64,000 nucleotides of DNA from Muribaculaceae bacterium (lineage in GTDB: Bacteria > Bacteroidota > Bacteroidia > Bacteroidales > Muribaculaceae), in the NCBI GenBank assembly GCA_022510425.1, contig JAFLTO010000001.1, positions 62,001-126,000 on the forward strand, in the 5' to 3' direction. A program made the translations under genes and the position numbers. Below the pieces are notes generated by a model, which was given only the letters and a program-made list of their open reading frames with translations, was not told where the DNA came from and did no database searches. Position 1 is the stretch's first letter. Each line of letters begins with the position of its first letter. This document shows, piece after piece, positions 44,475 to 53,320 of this stretch.

Positions 44475-45296
44475 TTGAAACTAAATAAGAAATATCGTAT
44501 CACTCTTGAAGACGAATCCTCTTTAGAAAAAAGGATAGATATTTCCACAACTACATATTGGCTATTAATTGTTTTGATAGGTATTGCTGTTGTCGCCGGA
44601 GCTTTCGGTATGTTTATTCTTGCTTATACCCCAATGAAAAGTTATCTGCCGGGCTACTTGAAGGAATCGGAAAGAACTGCAACCGAGGAGCAACACATCA
44701 GATTAGATTCGTTATCAAAAGTGTATGAGATAAACGAAGCATATATCTCAAGCATATTAAATGCTCTGAATCCGTCTGAAAAAGAGAATATTGGAACCTT
44801 AATTGACCATAAACCCACCCCTCTGTCGTTAGATTCTCTGATTTCAGCAAGTGAAGAAGAAAAGAAATTTATGGAGAATATAAGAGAAAGGGATAAATAC
44901 AATATAACTTATACTTCACCGGCAGCAGCACAAACTATGATGTTTCAATCTGTTAACAAATCTGCTGTTATTTCAGATAACTCTAAAAATAAATATCAAG
45001 TCGAAATTATTTTACCAATAGGAGCTCCAATTTCAACAATTGCAGATGGTAAAGTAATTTCTATTGCATCTTCTCCAAAGGTTTCAGGTGGTTATGAAGT
45101 TATTATTCAACACCCTAAAGGTTTCTTGAGTAAAACAAGCCGCCTCTCTAATCTAATGGTGAAACCCGGCGACAGGGTTTCTGCAGGACAAATCATAGCC
45201 GGAGGAACCTCTTCTTATGGACAGAAAGAAAATCTTATAACATTTGAACTTTGGCATGACGGCGATCCTTTGATACCTTCGCAATATATCAATTGA
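44475..45296 (+). CDS. M23 (LytM)-like envelope protein without zinc ligands
   Basis: About 273 residues: short basic N-terminus, one membrane anchor (LLIVLIGIAVVAGAFGMFILA), a linker (partly helical) and a C-terminal LytM-like domain. The zinc ligands of active M23 peptidases are gone: the HxG..D motif is absent and the HLHFE position reads LITFELW. Such non-catalytic LytM proteins usually activate cell-wall amidases. The start is uncertain: no ATG exists in the proper place. I use TTG 44475 (before KLNKKYRITLE) because a promoter-like TAAATTCG lies at about 44398-44405; an upstream TTG at 44349 would add 42 residues. Confidence 0.75.
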   Translation: MKLNKKYRITLEDESSLEKRIDISTTTYWLLIVLIGIAVVAGAFGMFILAYTPMKSYLPGYLKESERTATEEQHIRLDSLSKVYEINEAYISSILNALNPSEKENIGTLIDHKPTPLSLDSLISASEEEKKFMENIRERDKYNITYTSPAAAQTMMFQSVNKSAVISDNSKNKYQVEIILPIGAPISTIADGKVISIASSPKVSGGYEVIIQHPKGFLSKTSRLSNLMVKPGDRVSAGQIIAGGTSSYGQKENLITFELWHDGDPLIPSQYIN

Positions 45297-45331
45297 GGAT
45301 CTCTTCAAAACAAGAAATTTTATTTTTTAAA

Positions 45332-46486
45332 ATGAAAAATATAGCCGTTTTAGGTAGCACAGGGAGTATTGGCACCCAAACTTTGGATATTATAGAAGCC
45401 CATCCCGACATTTTTAAAGCAAATGTATTAACTGCAAACAAAAATTGGGAACTATTAGCTAAACAGGCGTTAAAATTCCGTCCTTCTTTGGTCGTCATAA
45501 CAGATGAGTCTTACTATAAAAACCTCAAAGAAGCTCTTAAAGACACCAAAATAAAAGTTGAATGTGGAACAGAAAGTTTAGCTTTGGCGCCTACTCTTGA
45601 AGAAGTAGATATAGTAGTCACAGCTTTAGTTGGTTATAGCGGGTTAATACCGACTGTAAATGCAATAAAGAGAGGGAAAACAATTGCTCTCGCCAATAAA
45701 GAAACCTTGGTAGTGGCGGGTGAAATTATCACTACTTTAGCAAAGGAAAACAATGTAAATATTTTGCCTGTAGACAGTGAACATTCAGCAATATTTCAAT
45801 GCCTGAATGGTGAGGAACATAAAAACATGTCAAAAATCCTCTTAACCGCAAGCGGAGGTCCTTTCCGCTCTTTATCAAAAGAAGATTTAAAACACGTCAC
45901 CGTGAAACAGGCTCTAAATCACCCTAACTGGGATATGGGAGCAAAAGTGACAATTGACTCGGCTTCTATGATGAATAAAGGCTTTGAAATGATTGAGGCC
46001 AAATGGTTGTTCAATTGCAATCCTGATGATATAGAAATATTAGTCCACCCTCAAAGTCTCGTTCATTCCATGGTGCAATTCTGCGATGGTTCGGTCAAAG
46101 CACAGATTGGAATCCCGGATATGAGAATTCCGATTCAATATGCCTTGTCATATCCGGAACGTCTTAATTCTCCTCAATTTATCTTGGATTGGTCAAAGGT
46201 GAATCAATTGACCTTTGAAAAACCGGACATGGAAAAATTCCCTTTGCTAAGACTTGCTTTTGAAGCTATACATAAAGGCGGCAATATGCCTTGTATTCTC
46301 AATGCTGCAAATGAAATCGCCAACAAAGCTTTTCTTGATGAAAAAATTTCTTTCACAATGATGTCCTCACTTGTCGAAGCTATTATGACATCTGCACATT
46401 TCATTCAAAATCCCTCTTTGGAAGATTTGATAGAAACCAATAAAGAAACAAGGAAATTATCACAAAAATGGATTGAAACACACTGA
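45332..46486 (+). CDS. dxr: 1-deoxy-D-xylulose 5-phosphate reductoisomerase
   Basis: Second step of the MEP isoprenoid pathway, NADPH-dependent. 384 residues from ATG 45332 (MKNIAVLGSTGSIGTQTLD), which is the family start; a TTG 13 codons earlier is unlikely. NADPH motif GSTGSIG (8-14), ANKETLVVAG, the metal-site segment PVDSEHSAIFQ and the SASMMNKGFEMIEA segment are seen. Positioned between the M23-like gene and rseP, an order common in Bacteroidetes. Confidence 0.96.
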   Translation: MKNIAVLGSTGSIGTQTLDIIEAHPDIFKANVLTANKNWELLAKQALKFRPSLVVITDESYYKNLKEALKDTKIKVECGTESLALAPTLEEVDIVVTALVGYSGLIPTVNAIKRGKTIALANKETLVVAGEIITTLAKENNVNILPVDSEHSAIFQCLNGEEHKNMSKILLTASGGPFRSLSKEDLKHVTVKQALNHPNWDMGAKVTIDSASMMNKGFEMIEAKWLFNCNPDDIEILVHPQSLVHSMVQFCDGSVKAQIGIPDMRIPIQYALSYPERLNSPQFILDWSKVNQLTFEKPDMEKFPLLRLAFEAIHKGGNMPCILNAANEIANKAFLDEKISFTMMSSLVEAIMTSAHFIQNPSLEDLIETNKETRKLSQKWIETH

Positions 46487-46559
46487 CAATATTAATTTTC
46501 ACGTTATATTTTGAAGAATCTTTCTATATTAAAAACAACTAATAACCATTTAATATACA

Positions 46560-48059
46560 TTGGATACTTTTCTAATAAAAGCCACACAGCTAATATTGGC
46601 ATTTGCAATATTGGTAATTATACATGAATTCGGACATTTTCTCTTTGCACGTCTATTCGGAGTGAAAGTAGAAAAATTCTATATTTTCTTTGATCCCTGG
46701 ACAGAACTTTTCAAATGGAAACCAAAAAAATATATAGGAGGCCTTGGGAAACATAAAAATATCTCCGATCAACCTGATCTAACGCCGGAACAACAGAAAG
46801 AGCTTGAAAAAAAATGCGAAGAAGAAGAGGCTAAAGCTATAGCCAACGGAGCTCCTAAGAAAAAGAAATCTTTTTGGGGAAACACAGAATATGGTATCGG
46901 ATGGCTTCCCCTTGGAGGGTATTGCAAAATAGCCGGTATGATAGATGAATCCATGGATACCGAGCAAATGAAAAAACCACCACAAGACTGGGAATTCCGT
47001 TCTAAACCGGCCTGGCAACGACTACTCATCATGATTGCCGGGGTGCTTTTCAATTTTCTTCTTGCAATTTTAATATATGCCGGCATTGTATATGCCACAG
47101 GTGAAAAATATGTTCCTTTTCAGGAGGCAAAAATGGGAATGGCATATTCGGGAGAAGCACAAAAGATAGGATTTCACGATGGAGATATCCCTCTTTATGC
47201 TGATGGAGAAAGTCTTGAAAATCCCAATGAGGCAAGAATGAAAATGATTCAGGCATCCACTGTCACTGTCCTTAGAAATGGTAAGGATACTATAGACATA
47301 AAGATACCCGAAAAATTTATTTTTGCATTAGACAATGAGGCTAAGAGCGACACTGCAGTAATTGCCTTAATGACTTATAGAATCCCTACTCGCATCACCC
47401 AGGTTATGCCGGGAGAAGGAGCCGCCAAAGCCGGAATCAAAACCGGAGATGAAATAATAGCTATTGATTCCACAGCAACTCCTTCTCTTGATCGTTTCAT
47501 GGCCACATTGCAAGGACATGAGAATGCAACTGTGAATTTAACGGTAGTAAGAAAAAACAACGAGGCTAATGACACTCTCATCATACCAGTGGTGCTTTCT
47601 GAAAATTCAAAAATGGGAGTCGGCCTTGAAGTAGATCCATCTGCTTTCTATAATTCAAAGGAAATAAAATATTCTCTTCTTCAATCTGTGCCTAAGGGAA
47701 TCAGTATGGGAACTGACCGCCTTTCATCTTATGCTCAAAGCATGAAACTTGTTTTCACAAAGGAGGGGGCCAAAAGTGTAGGTGGTTTTGGCTCACTTGG
47801 GGCCATATTCCCGGAAAAATGGGATTGGATTGCTTTCTGGAATATAGCTGCATTCCTCTCCGTGGCTCTTGCCTTCATGAATATTTTGCCTATCCCGGCT
47901 CTTGATGGCGGCCACGTATTATTCCTTCTTTATGAAGTGGTGACCAGAAGAAAACCTTCTGAGAAATTCTTAGAATACGCCCAGATAGTGGGTATGAGTT
48001 TGCTGATAATCCTGCTTATATATGCAAACGGAATGGATATTGTAAGGTTGTTTAAGTAA
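46560..48059 (+). CDS. rseP: RIP zinc metalloprotease RseP (site-2 protease), TTG start
   Basis: Intramembrane protease that cleaves anti-sigma factors and signal peptides. 499 residues: the zinc motif HEFGH (21-25 or so) in the first membrane helix, a cytosolic insert (about 50-135, Lys/Glu-rich), a PDZ region with GAAKAGIKTGDEIIAI, and the C-terminal NILPIPALDGGHVLFLLYE motif carrying the third zinc ligand. The TTG at 46560 gives MDTFLIKATQLIL, which matches the family start; no ATG is nearby. The insert between HEFGH and the GGY motif is typical of Bacteroidetes members. Confidence 0.94.
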   Translation: MDTFLIKATQLILAFAILVIIHEFGHFLFARLFGVKVEKFYIFFDPWTELFKWKPKKYIGGLGKHKNISDQPDLTPEQQKELEKKCEEEEAKAIANGAPKKKKSFWGNTEYGIGWLPLGGYCKIAGMIDESMDTEQMKKPPQDWEFRSKPAWQRLLIMIAGVLFNFLLAILIYAGIVYATGEKYVPFQEAKMGMAYSGEAQKIGFHDGDIPLYADGESLENPNEARMKMIQASTVTVLRNGKDTIDIKIPEKFIFALDNEAKSDTAVIALMTYRIPTRITQVMPGEGAAKAGIKTGDEIIAIDSTATPSLDRFMATLQGHENATVNLTVVRKNNEANDTLIIPVVLSENSKMGVGLEVDPSAFYNSKEIKYSLLQSVPKGISMGTDRLSSYAQSMKLVFTKEGAKSVGGFGSLGAIFPEKWDWIAFWNIAAFLSVALAFMNILPIPALDGGHVLFLLYEVVTRRKPSEKFLEYAQIVGMSLLIILLIYANGMDIVRLFK

Positions 48060-48069
48060 TTATCCATCT

Positions 48070-49248
48070 ATGAAAAAGATAGTTCTTAAAAACGGAAAAG
48101 AAGAATCGATTCTTCGTCATCATCCTTGGGTTTTTTCGGGAGCGATAGCACACCAAGATCCTGAGATTCAAGAAGGTGATCTTGTGGAAGTTTATTCATC
48201 AAGGAATAAAAAACTTGCCACCGGACATTTTCAGATAGGTAGCATATCGGTAAGAATCCTTGAATTCGGAGACAATACAATAAACGATAATTTTTATGAG
48301 AATCGTTTGTTATCTGCATTCAACCTTAGGAAATCTTTAAATCTTATAAGGCCTGACAATAATTGTTATCGTCTTGTGCATGGAGAAGGAGATTTTTTAC
48401 CCGGACTTGTAGTGGATATCTATAGCAATACTGCAGTCATGCAGGCTCATTCTCCTGGTATGCATTATGAACGCATGAAAATAGCTGAAGCTTTGGTTTC
48501 TTTATCTGAAGCTGATATAAAGAATGTATATTATAAAAGTGACACCACTCTCCCATTCAAGGCGAATCTCGATCCGGTCAACGATTATATAGTGGGCAAG
48601 TATGATGGATCAATAGCCATTGAAAACGGTCTTCACTTCAATATTGACTGGTTGAAAGGTCAAAAAACGGGCTTCTTTATCGATCAACGAGAAAACCGTA
48701 AACTTCTGGAGAAATTTTCTCAAGGTAGAAAGGTGTTGAATATGTTTTGCTATACCGGAGGATTCTCAGTCTATGCTATGAGAGGTGGTGCAAAAAAAGT
48801 GGTTTCCGTTGATTCTTCATCCAAGGCTATAGAACTTACCGAAGCAAATATAAATTTAAATTTTGCAGAAGACACAAGACACTCGGCAATAGCTGAAGAT
48901 GCTTTCAAATATCTTGATTCAATTCAAAAAGATGATTTTGATTTGATGATCCTTGACCCTCCCGCTTTTGCGAAACACAGAAATGCCTTGAAAAACGGTC
49001 TAATAGGATATCGTAAATTGAATCTAAAGGCTTTTGAAAAAATTAAAAAGGGAGGTATTATTTTCACTTTTTCATGCTCTCAAGTTGTCACAAAAGAAAT
49101 GTTTCGACTTGCAGTGTTTACTGCCGCATCACAATCGGGAAGGAAAGTCAGGATTCTCCATCAACTCACCCAACCTGCCGACCATCCGGTCGATATCTCC
49201 CATCCTGAAGGTGAATACCTAAAAGGACTCGTGCTATATGTAGAATAA
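48070..49248 (+). CDS. RlmI/RlmK-like class I SAM-dependent rRNA methyltransferase
   Basis: 392 residues: an N-terminal PUA domain (about 1-75, LKNGKEESILRHHPWVFSGAI), a linker domain, and a Rossmann methyltransferase (GQKTGFFIDQRENRKLLE, VLNMFCYTGGFSVYA, SAM-binding acidic VVSVDSS, catalytic-loop LDPPAFAK). Close to RlmI, which makes m5C in 23S rRNA; the exact target is inferred from family. Starts 10 nt after rseP. Confidence 0.93.
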   Translation: MKKIVLKNGKEESILRHHPWVFSGAIAHQDPEIQEGDLVEVYSSRNKKLATGHFQIGSISVRILEFGDNTINDNFYENRLLSAFNLRKSLNLIRPDNNCYRLVHGEGDFLPGLVVDIYSNTAVMQAHSPGMHYERMKIAEALVSLSEADIKNVYYKSDTTLPFKANLDPVNDYIVGKYDGSIAIENGLHFNIDWLKGQKTGFFIDQRENRKLLEKFSQGRKVLNMFCYTGGFSVYAMRGGAKKVVSVDSSSKAIELTEANINLNFAEDTRHSAIAEDAFKYLDSIQKDDFDLMILDPPAFAKHRNALKNGLIGYRKLNLKAFEKIKKGGIIFTFSCSQVVTKEMFRLAVFTAASQSGRKVRILHQLTQPADHPVDISHPEGEYLKGLVLYVE

Positions 49249-49259
49249 ATAAAAAAAAT

Positions 49260-51284
49260 ATGAAATCTTTAATCGCTGCTATGTTGGCTTCTTCAATCGC
49301 TTTATCGGCTTCTGCCGTGGTGGATAAAAACTTCGATTACCATGTTGATCGCTTTGCTGATATTGAGGTACTTCGTTATGAGGTGCCTGAATTCGACCGT
49401 TTAACACCTCAGCAAAGAATAATGATATACTATCTCTCTCAAGCCGCTCAAGCGGGGAGAGATATTATATGGGATCAAAACGGCAAATACAACCTTCAAA
49501 TCCGTAAGCTTCTGGAAAATATATACACAAGTTTTTCTGGTGATAAAAATTCTAAAGATTACAAAGCATTTGAGAAATATATAAAGCAGGTATGGTTCGG
49601 AAATGGAATCCATCACCATTATTCTACAGATAAATTCACTCCTGAATTCTCCGAAGATTTCTTTAAAGAACAAGTTGCACTTATTCCTGATGCTTCTCTT
49701 CCACTGCAACCCGGTCAAACACGTGAAGAATTAATCTCTATTATAACTCCTGTTATTTTTGATCCAACGGTAATGCCAAAAAGGGTGTTCCAAGATGGTG
49801 CATTTGATGTGGTTGTGAACTCAGCTTCAAATCTCTATGGCGAAGGAGTGACACAACAGGAAGTGGAAGATTACTATAACAATCTGAAAGATCCTAACGA
49901 TCCTGAACCGGTTTCTTACGGTCTTAACTCACGAATTGTTAAGGAAAATGGGGAAATAAAAGAACAGGTTTATCATCTCAACGGTCTATACGGGCCTGCA
50001 ATTGCAAAAATCATTTATTGGCTTGATATGGCTAAGAGTGTGGCTGAAAATGATGCTCAAAAAGCATATATTACAAAACTTATAGACTATTATATTACTG
50101 GTGACCTGAAACTATTTGACGAATATTCTATACTTTGGACCGAAGAAACTGATGGTGATGTTGATTTCGTCAACGGATTTATTGAAAGTTACGGTGATCC
50201 CCTTGGAATGACCGGTTCTTGGGAATCTTATGTCAATTTCAAAAATCAGGCATCTACAAAACGAACTGAGACCATTGCGTCCAACGCACAATGGTTTGAA
50301 GACAATTCTCCTGTCGACTCTCGTTTCAAAAAAGACAAGGTGAAAGGAGTTTCAGCAAAGGTTATAAATGCTGCAATGCTTGCTGGAGATGCATTTCCTT
50401 CCACTGCTATCGGCATTAATTTACCTAATGCAAATTGGATTCGTGCAGCACATGGTTCAAAATCAGTTACACTGGAAAATATTACGGAGGCGTATGATAT
50501 GGCTTCACATGGAAATGGTTTTAATGAAGAATTTGTGATAGATGCACCCACTTCTCAAATTATGGACGACTATCTTTATATTACAGATATGCTTCATACC
50601 GACCTACATGAGTGTCTTGGCCATGCATCAGGACAACTGCTTCCCGGAGTAGACCCTGATGCATTGAAGGAAAACGGTTCTGCTCTCGAAGAAGCACGGG
50701 CTGACCTCTTTGCTCTTTATTACCTTCCGGATAATAAATTGATTGAACTTGGCATACTTGATAATCCTGATGCATATAAGGCTGAGTATTACAAATATAT
50801 GCTTAATGGTCTTATGACACAATTAAACAGGATAGAACCGGGTAAAGATATCGAAGAAGCTCATATGCGAAATCGCCAACTGATTGCAGCGTGGATTCTC
50901 GACAATGGGAAAAAAGATAAAGTGGTGGAATTGGTAAAAAAGAATGGCAAAACTTTCATTAAAATAAATGACTACAAGAAAATGAGAAACCTTATCGGCC
51001 AACTCCTTGCTGAAATCCAACGTATCAAAAGTGAAGGGGATTATGATGCCGGTGTTGCTCTAATAAATAAATATGCTGTGAAAGTAGATCCTAAACTCCA
51101 TAAAGAGGTACTTGAGCGATTTGCTTCTCTCGATATTCCTCCCTATCGAGGCTTCATTAATCCGGTTATGGTACCAGTATTAGGAGAAAAGGGAGAAATT
51201 GTGGACGTTTCCTTACAATATGGTGAAACTTATCCACAACAAATGCTCCGACTAAGTAAGGATTTCAAAACCTTAGGTTATTGA
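49260..51284 (+). CDS. Dipeptidyl peptidase III-like metallopeptidase (M49)
   Basis: 674 residues with a signal peptide (MKSLIAAMLASSIALSASAV) and the M49 signature HECLGH at 450-455, followed by the third zinc ligand in EEARADL. Bacterial DPP III with a Cys in this motif is known from Bacteroides; such enzymes remove N-terminal dipeptides. An export signal suggests a periplasmic role in peptide use. Sometimes misannotated as dihydrofolate reductase in this phylum. Starts at ATG 49260, 11 nt after the methyltransferase gene. Confidence 0.93.
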   Translation: MKSLIAAMLASSIALSASAVVDKNFDYHVDRFADIEVLRYEVPEFDRLTPQQRIMIYYLSQAAQAGRDIIWDQNGKYNLQIRKLLENIYTSFSGDKNSKDYKAFEKYIKQVWFGNGIHHHYSTDKFTPEFSEDFFKEQVALIPDASLPLQPGQTREELISIITPVIFDPTVMPKRVFQDGAFDVVVNSASNLYGEGVTQQEVEDYYNNLKDPNDPEPVSYGLNSRIVKENGEIKEQVYHLNGLYGPAIAKIIYWLDMAKSVAENDAQKAYITKLIDYYITGDLKLFDEYSILWTEETDGDVDFVNGFIESYGDPLGMTGSWESYVNFKNQASTKRTETIASNAQWFEDNSPVDSRFKKDKVKGVSAKVINAAMLAGDAFPSTAIGINLPNANWIRAAHGSKSVTLENITEAYDMASHGNGFNEEFVIDAPTSQIMDDYLYITDMLHTDLHECLGHASGQLLPGVDPDALKENGSALEEARADLFALYYLPDNKLIELGILDNPDAYKAEYYKYMLNGLMTQLNRIEPGKDIEEAHMRNRQLIAAWILDNGKKDKVVELVKKNGKTFIKINDYKKMRNLIGQLLAEIQRIKSEGDYDAGVALINKYAVKVDPKLHKEVLERFASLDIPPYRGFINPVMVPVLGEKGEIVDVSLQYGETYPQQMLRLSKDFKTLGY

Positions 51285-51319
51285 TCATCACTCATCTCCT
51301 GTAATTTATCCTTTATCAC

Positions 51320-51979
51320 TTGAAAACTATCACTCTAAATAATATTCTCCCTAATGTTTTCAAAGGAATGGAGGATTCATCTCAAATCTTAGATTCAAGG
51401 ATTTGGATGGCTCCTCCATTCACGTTCAACAAAGGATGCCGTATATGTATTCAAGCAGAATCAGGAGGTGGTAAATCTTCCCTCTTGAGTTTCATTTATG
51501 GTAATAGAGATGATTATCAAGGTGAAATTTTTTTCGATAAGGAAAATATCAGGAATCTTAATATTTCTCAATGGTGTGATATTAGAAGGAACTCAATAGC
51601 ACTTCTTCCTCAGGATATGGGACTTTTCCCGGAATTGACTACGATAGAAAATATACAACTTAAGAACCGTCTCACTAACTATAAGTCAACAGTTGAGATT
51701 GATGAGATGTTAAATCTTCTTGGCATTCTTGAAAAGAAACATGTGCCGACAAGAAAAATGAGTATAGGCCAACAACAACGTGTTGCCATTGTCAGATCTC
51801 TTTGTCAGCCTTTCGATTTCCTCTTTCTGGATGAACCCGTGAGCCATTTGGATGAAACTAACAATATAATAGTAGCCAGATTAGTGGAAAGAGAGGCTTC
51901 TTTAAAGAATTCCGGAATAATCTCCACCTCTGTGGGTAATCCGCTTCTTCTTGACAATGCAGAATTTATAAACCTATGA
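51320..51979 (+). CDS. ABC transporter ATP-binding protein (LolD/MacB-like), TTG start
   Basis: 219-residue ATPase. Walker A reads AESGGGKSSL (first Gly replaced by Ala), the Q-loop LLPQDMGLFPE, the signature MSIGQQQR and Walker B FLFLDEPVSH (Glu kept) are present. The TTG at 51320 gives the conserved beginning MKTITLNNILPNVF; the next ATG would cut the first strand. The stop overlaps the permease start by 4 nt, so the two form one exporter-like pair. Closest to families that move lipids or peptides out of the inner membrane; substrate unknown. Confidence 0.9.
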   Translation: MKTITLNNILPNVFKGMEDSSQILDSRIWMAPPFTFNKGCRICIQAESGGGKSSLLSFIYGNRDDYQGEIFFDKENIRNLNISQWCDIRRNSIALLPQDMGLFPELTTIENIQLKNRLTNYKSTVEIDEMLNLLGILEKKHVPTRKMSIGQQQRVAIVRSLCQPFDFLFLDEPVSHLDETNNIIVARLVEREASLKNSGIISTSVGNPLLLDNAEFINL

Positions 51980-53163
51980 AGAAAATAGGCTTAAATACGC
52001 TTCTAAAGAAGAATCTTTCTAAAGGGCAGCTTCTCGGCTTTTCCATCGCCAATCTTATTGGCCTCACTGTGATTTTGTCAGGTATTCTATTCTACTGCGA
52101 TAGCCGTCACCATAGACAAACAACTGACAAATATTTTTCAGATGATTATTTAGTGGTATCTAAAGAGGTAAAGGGTATAAATCTTAATCCCGTTGCTTTT
52201 ACAGAAGAAGAAATTGATGATATTTCTTCTCAGCCTTGGGTAAAAAAATTAGGAGAATTCACACCTGCCGAATATTCTGTGAGCGCCTCAATCAATATGG
52301 GAGGTAAAGGTATGTCGTCCTATCTCTTCTTTGAATCAGTGCCCGATGAATTCTTTGATGTTGTGCCGAGGGATTGGAATTTTGATCCTGAAAATAAATT
52401 TGTACCAATAGTTATCAATAAAGATTATCTTGCTCTCTATAATTTTGGCTTCGCTTTACCTCAAGGTCTCCCACAGTTAAGTGAAGAAATGATTGGATCT
52501 GTGCCTTTGAAATTATCTATCAATGGTAAGAATGGAACTTTAGAAATGTTTGATGCAAATGTTGTGGGATTCTCTTCAAGATTGAATACCATAGCTGTGC
52601 CACAAGATTTCATGAATTGGGCCAATAATAAATTTTCAGGAGATAAACAGCCGGAAATTTCCAGATTGATAATAAAGGTAGACAGACTGAATTCAAACAA
52701 CTATGAAAAATATCTGGCTGACCATGGTTTAGAAATTGCAGGAGATAAAGAAGGGGATTCAAAAGTTTCGGAGTTTCTTGGTTTGGTTTCCGGAGTGGTT
52801 GCGGCAATAGGTTTAGTGATAGCCCTTCTTGCCCTCTTTATCCTCCTTTTGAGTATTTTTTTACTCTTGCAGAAAAGCCGTCCTATGCTACGCAATCTTA
52901 TTTTGCTTGGCTACTCTCCTTCACAACCAGCTAAATACTACATATCTTTGGTATTAAAGATAAACGCCATTATAACTCTTCTGTCTGTTGGTTTCACCTT
53001 TGTCTGCCGATTGATTTGGCATAACACTTTAATCAGTTTGGGTTTGGGCGACGGAAATGTCCTCTTCATGATAGGGGCTGCCCTACTCTATTTTATAATA
53101 ATCACCCTTATAAATATTATTGTGATCCGTCGTCATCTTTTCTCTATTTGGAAAACTAACTGA
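51976..53163 (+). CDS. ABC transporter permease (FtsX/MacB-like)
   Basis: 395-residue membrane protein: one N-terminal helix (about 20-42, LGFSIANLIGLTVILSGILFY), a large periplasmic domain (about 45-260), and three C-terminal helices (VVAAIGLVIALLALFILLLSIF, then two more). This is the MacB/LolCE topology. Starts at ATG 51976, overlapping the ATPase gene by 4 nt. No outer-membrane factor or periplasmic adaptor gene is adjacent, so it may work alone as a lipoprotein-release or stress-type mechanotransmission system (inference). Confidence 0.88.
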   Translation: MKKIGLNTLLKKNLSKGQLLGFSIANLIGLTVILSGILFYCDSRHHRQTTDKYFSDDYLVVSKEVKGINLNPVAFTEEEIDDISSQPWVKKLGEFTPAEYSVSASINMGGKGMSSYLFFESVPDEFFDVVPRDWNFDPENKFVPIVINKDYLALYNFGFALPQGLPQLSEEMIGSVPLKLSINGKNGTLEMFDANVVGFSSRLNTIAVPQDFMNWANNKFSGDKQPEISRLIIKVDRLNSNNYEKYLADHGLEIAGDKEGDSKVSEFLGLVSGVVAAIGLVIALLALFILLLSIFLLLQKSRPMLRNLILLGYSPSQPAKYYISLVLKINAIITLLSVGFTFVCRLIWHNTLISLGLGDGNVLFMIGAALLYFIIITLINIIVIRRHLFSIWKTN

Positions 53164-53320
53164 ATTATTAATCCTTATCTCAAATAAAATTTTGTTAATT
53201 TAACATAATTTCGACACATTTTTTATTTTTCCATGTAATAACTTTCCTTTTTTTTCATTGTCTAATTAGAAACGTATAATCCGCTATTGTTTTTTTTTCA
53301 ATATAGGATTTCCTAACAAC

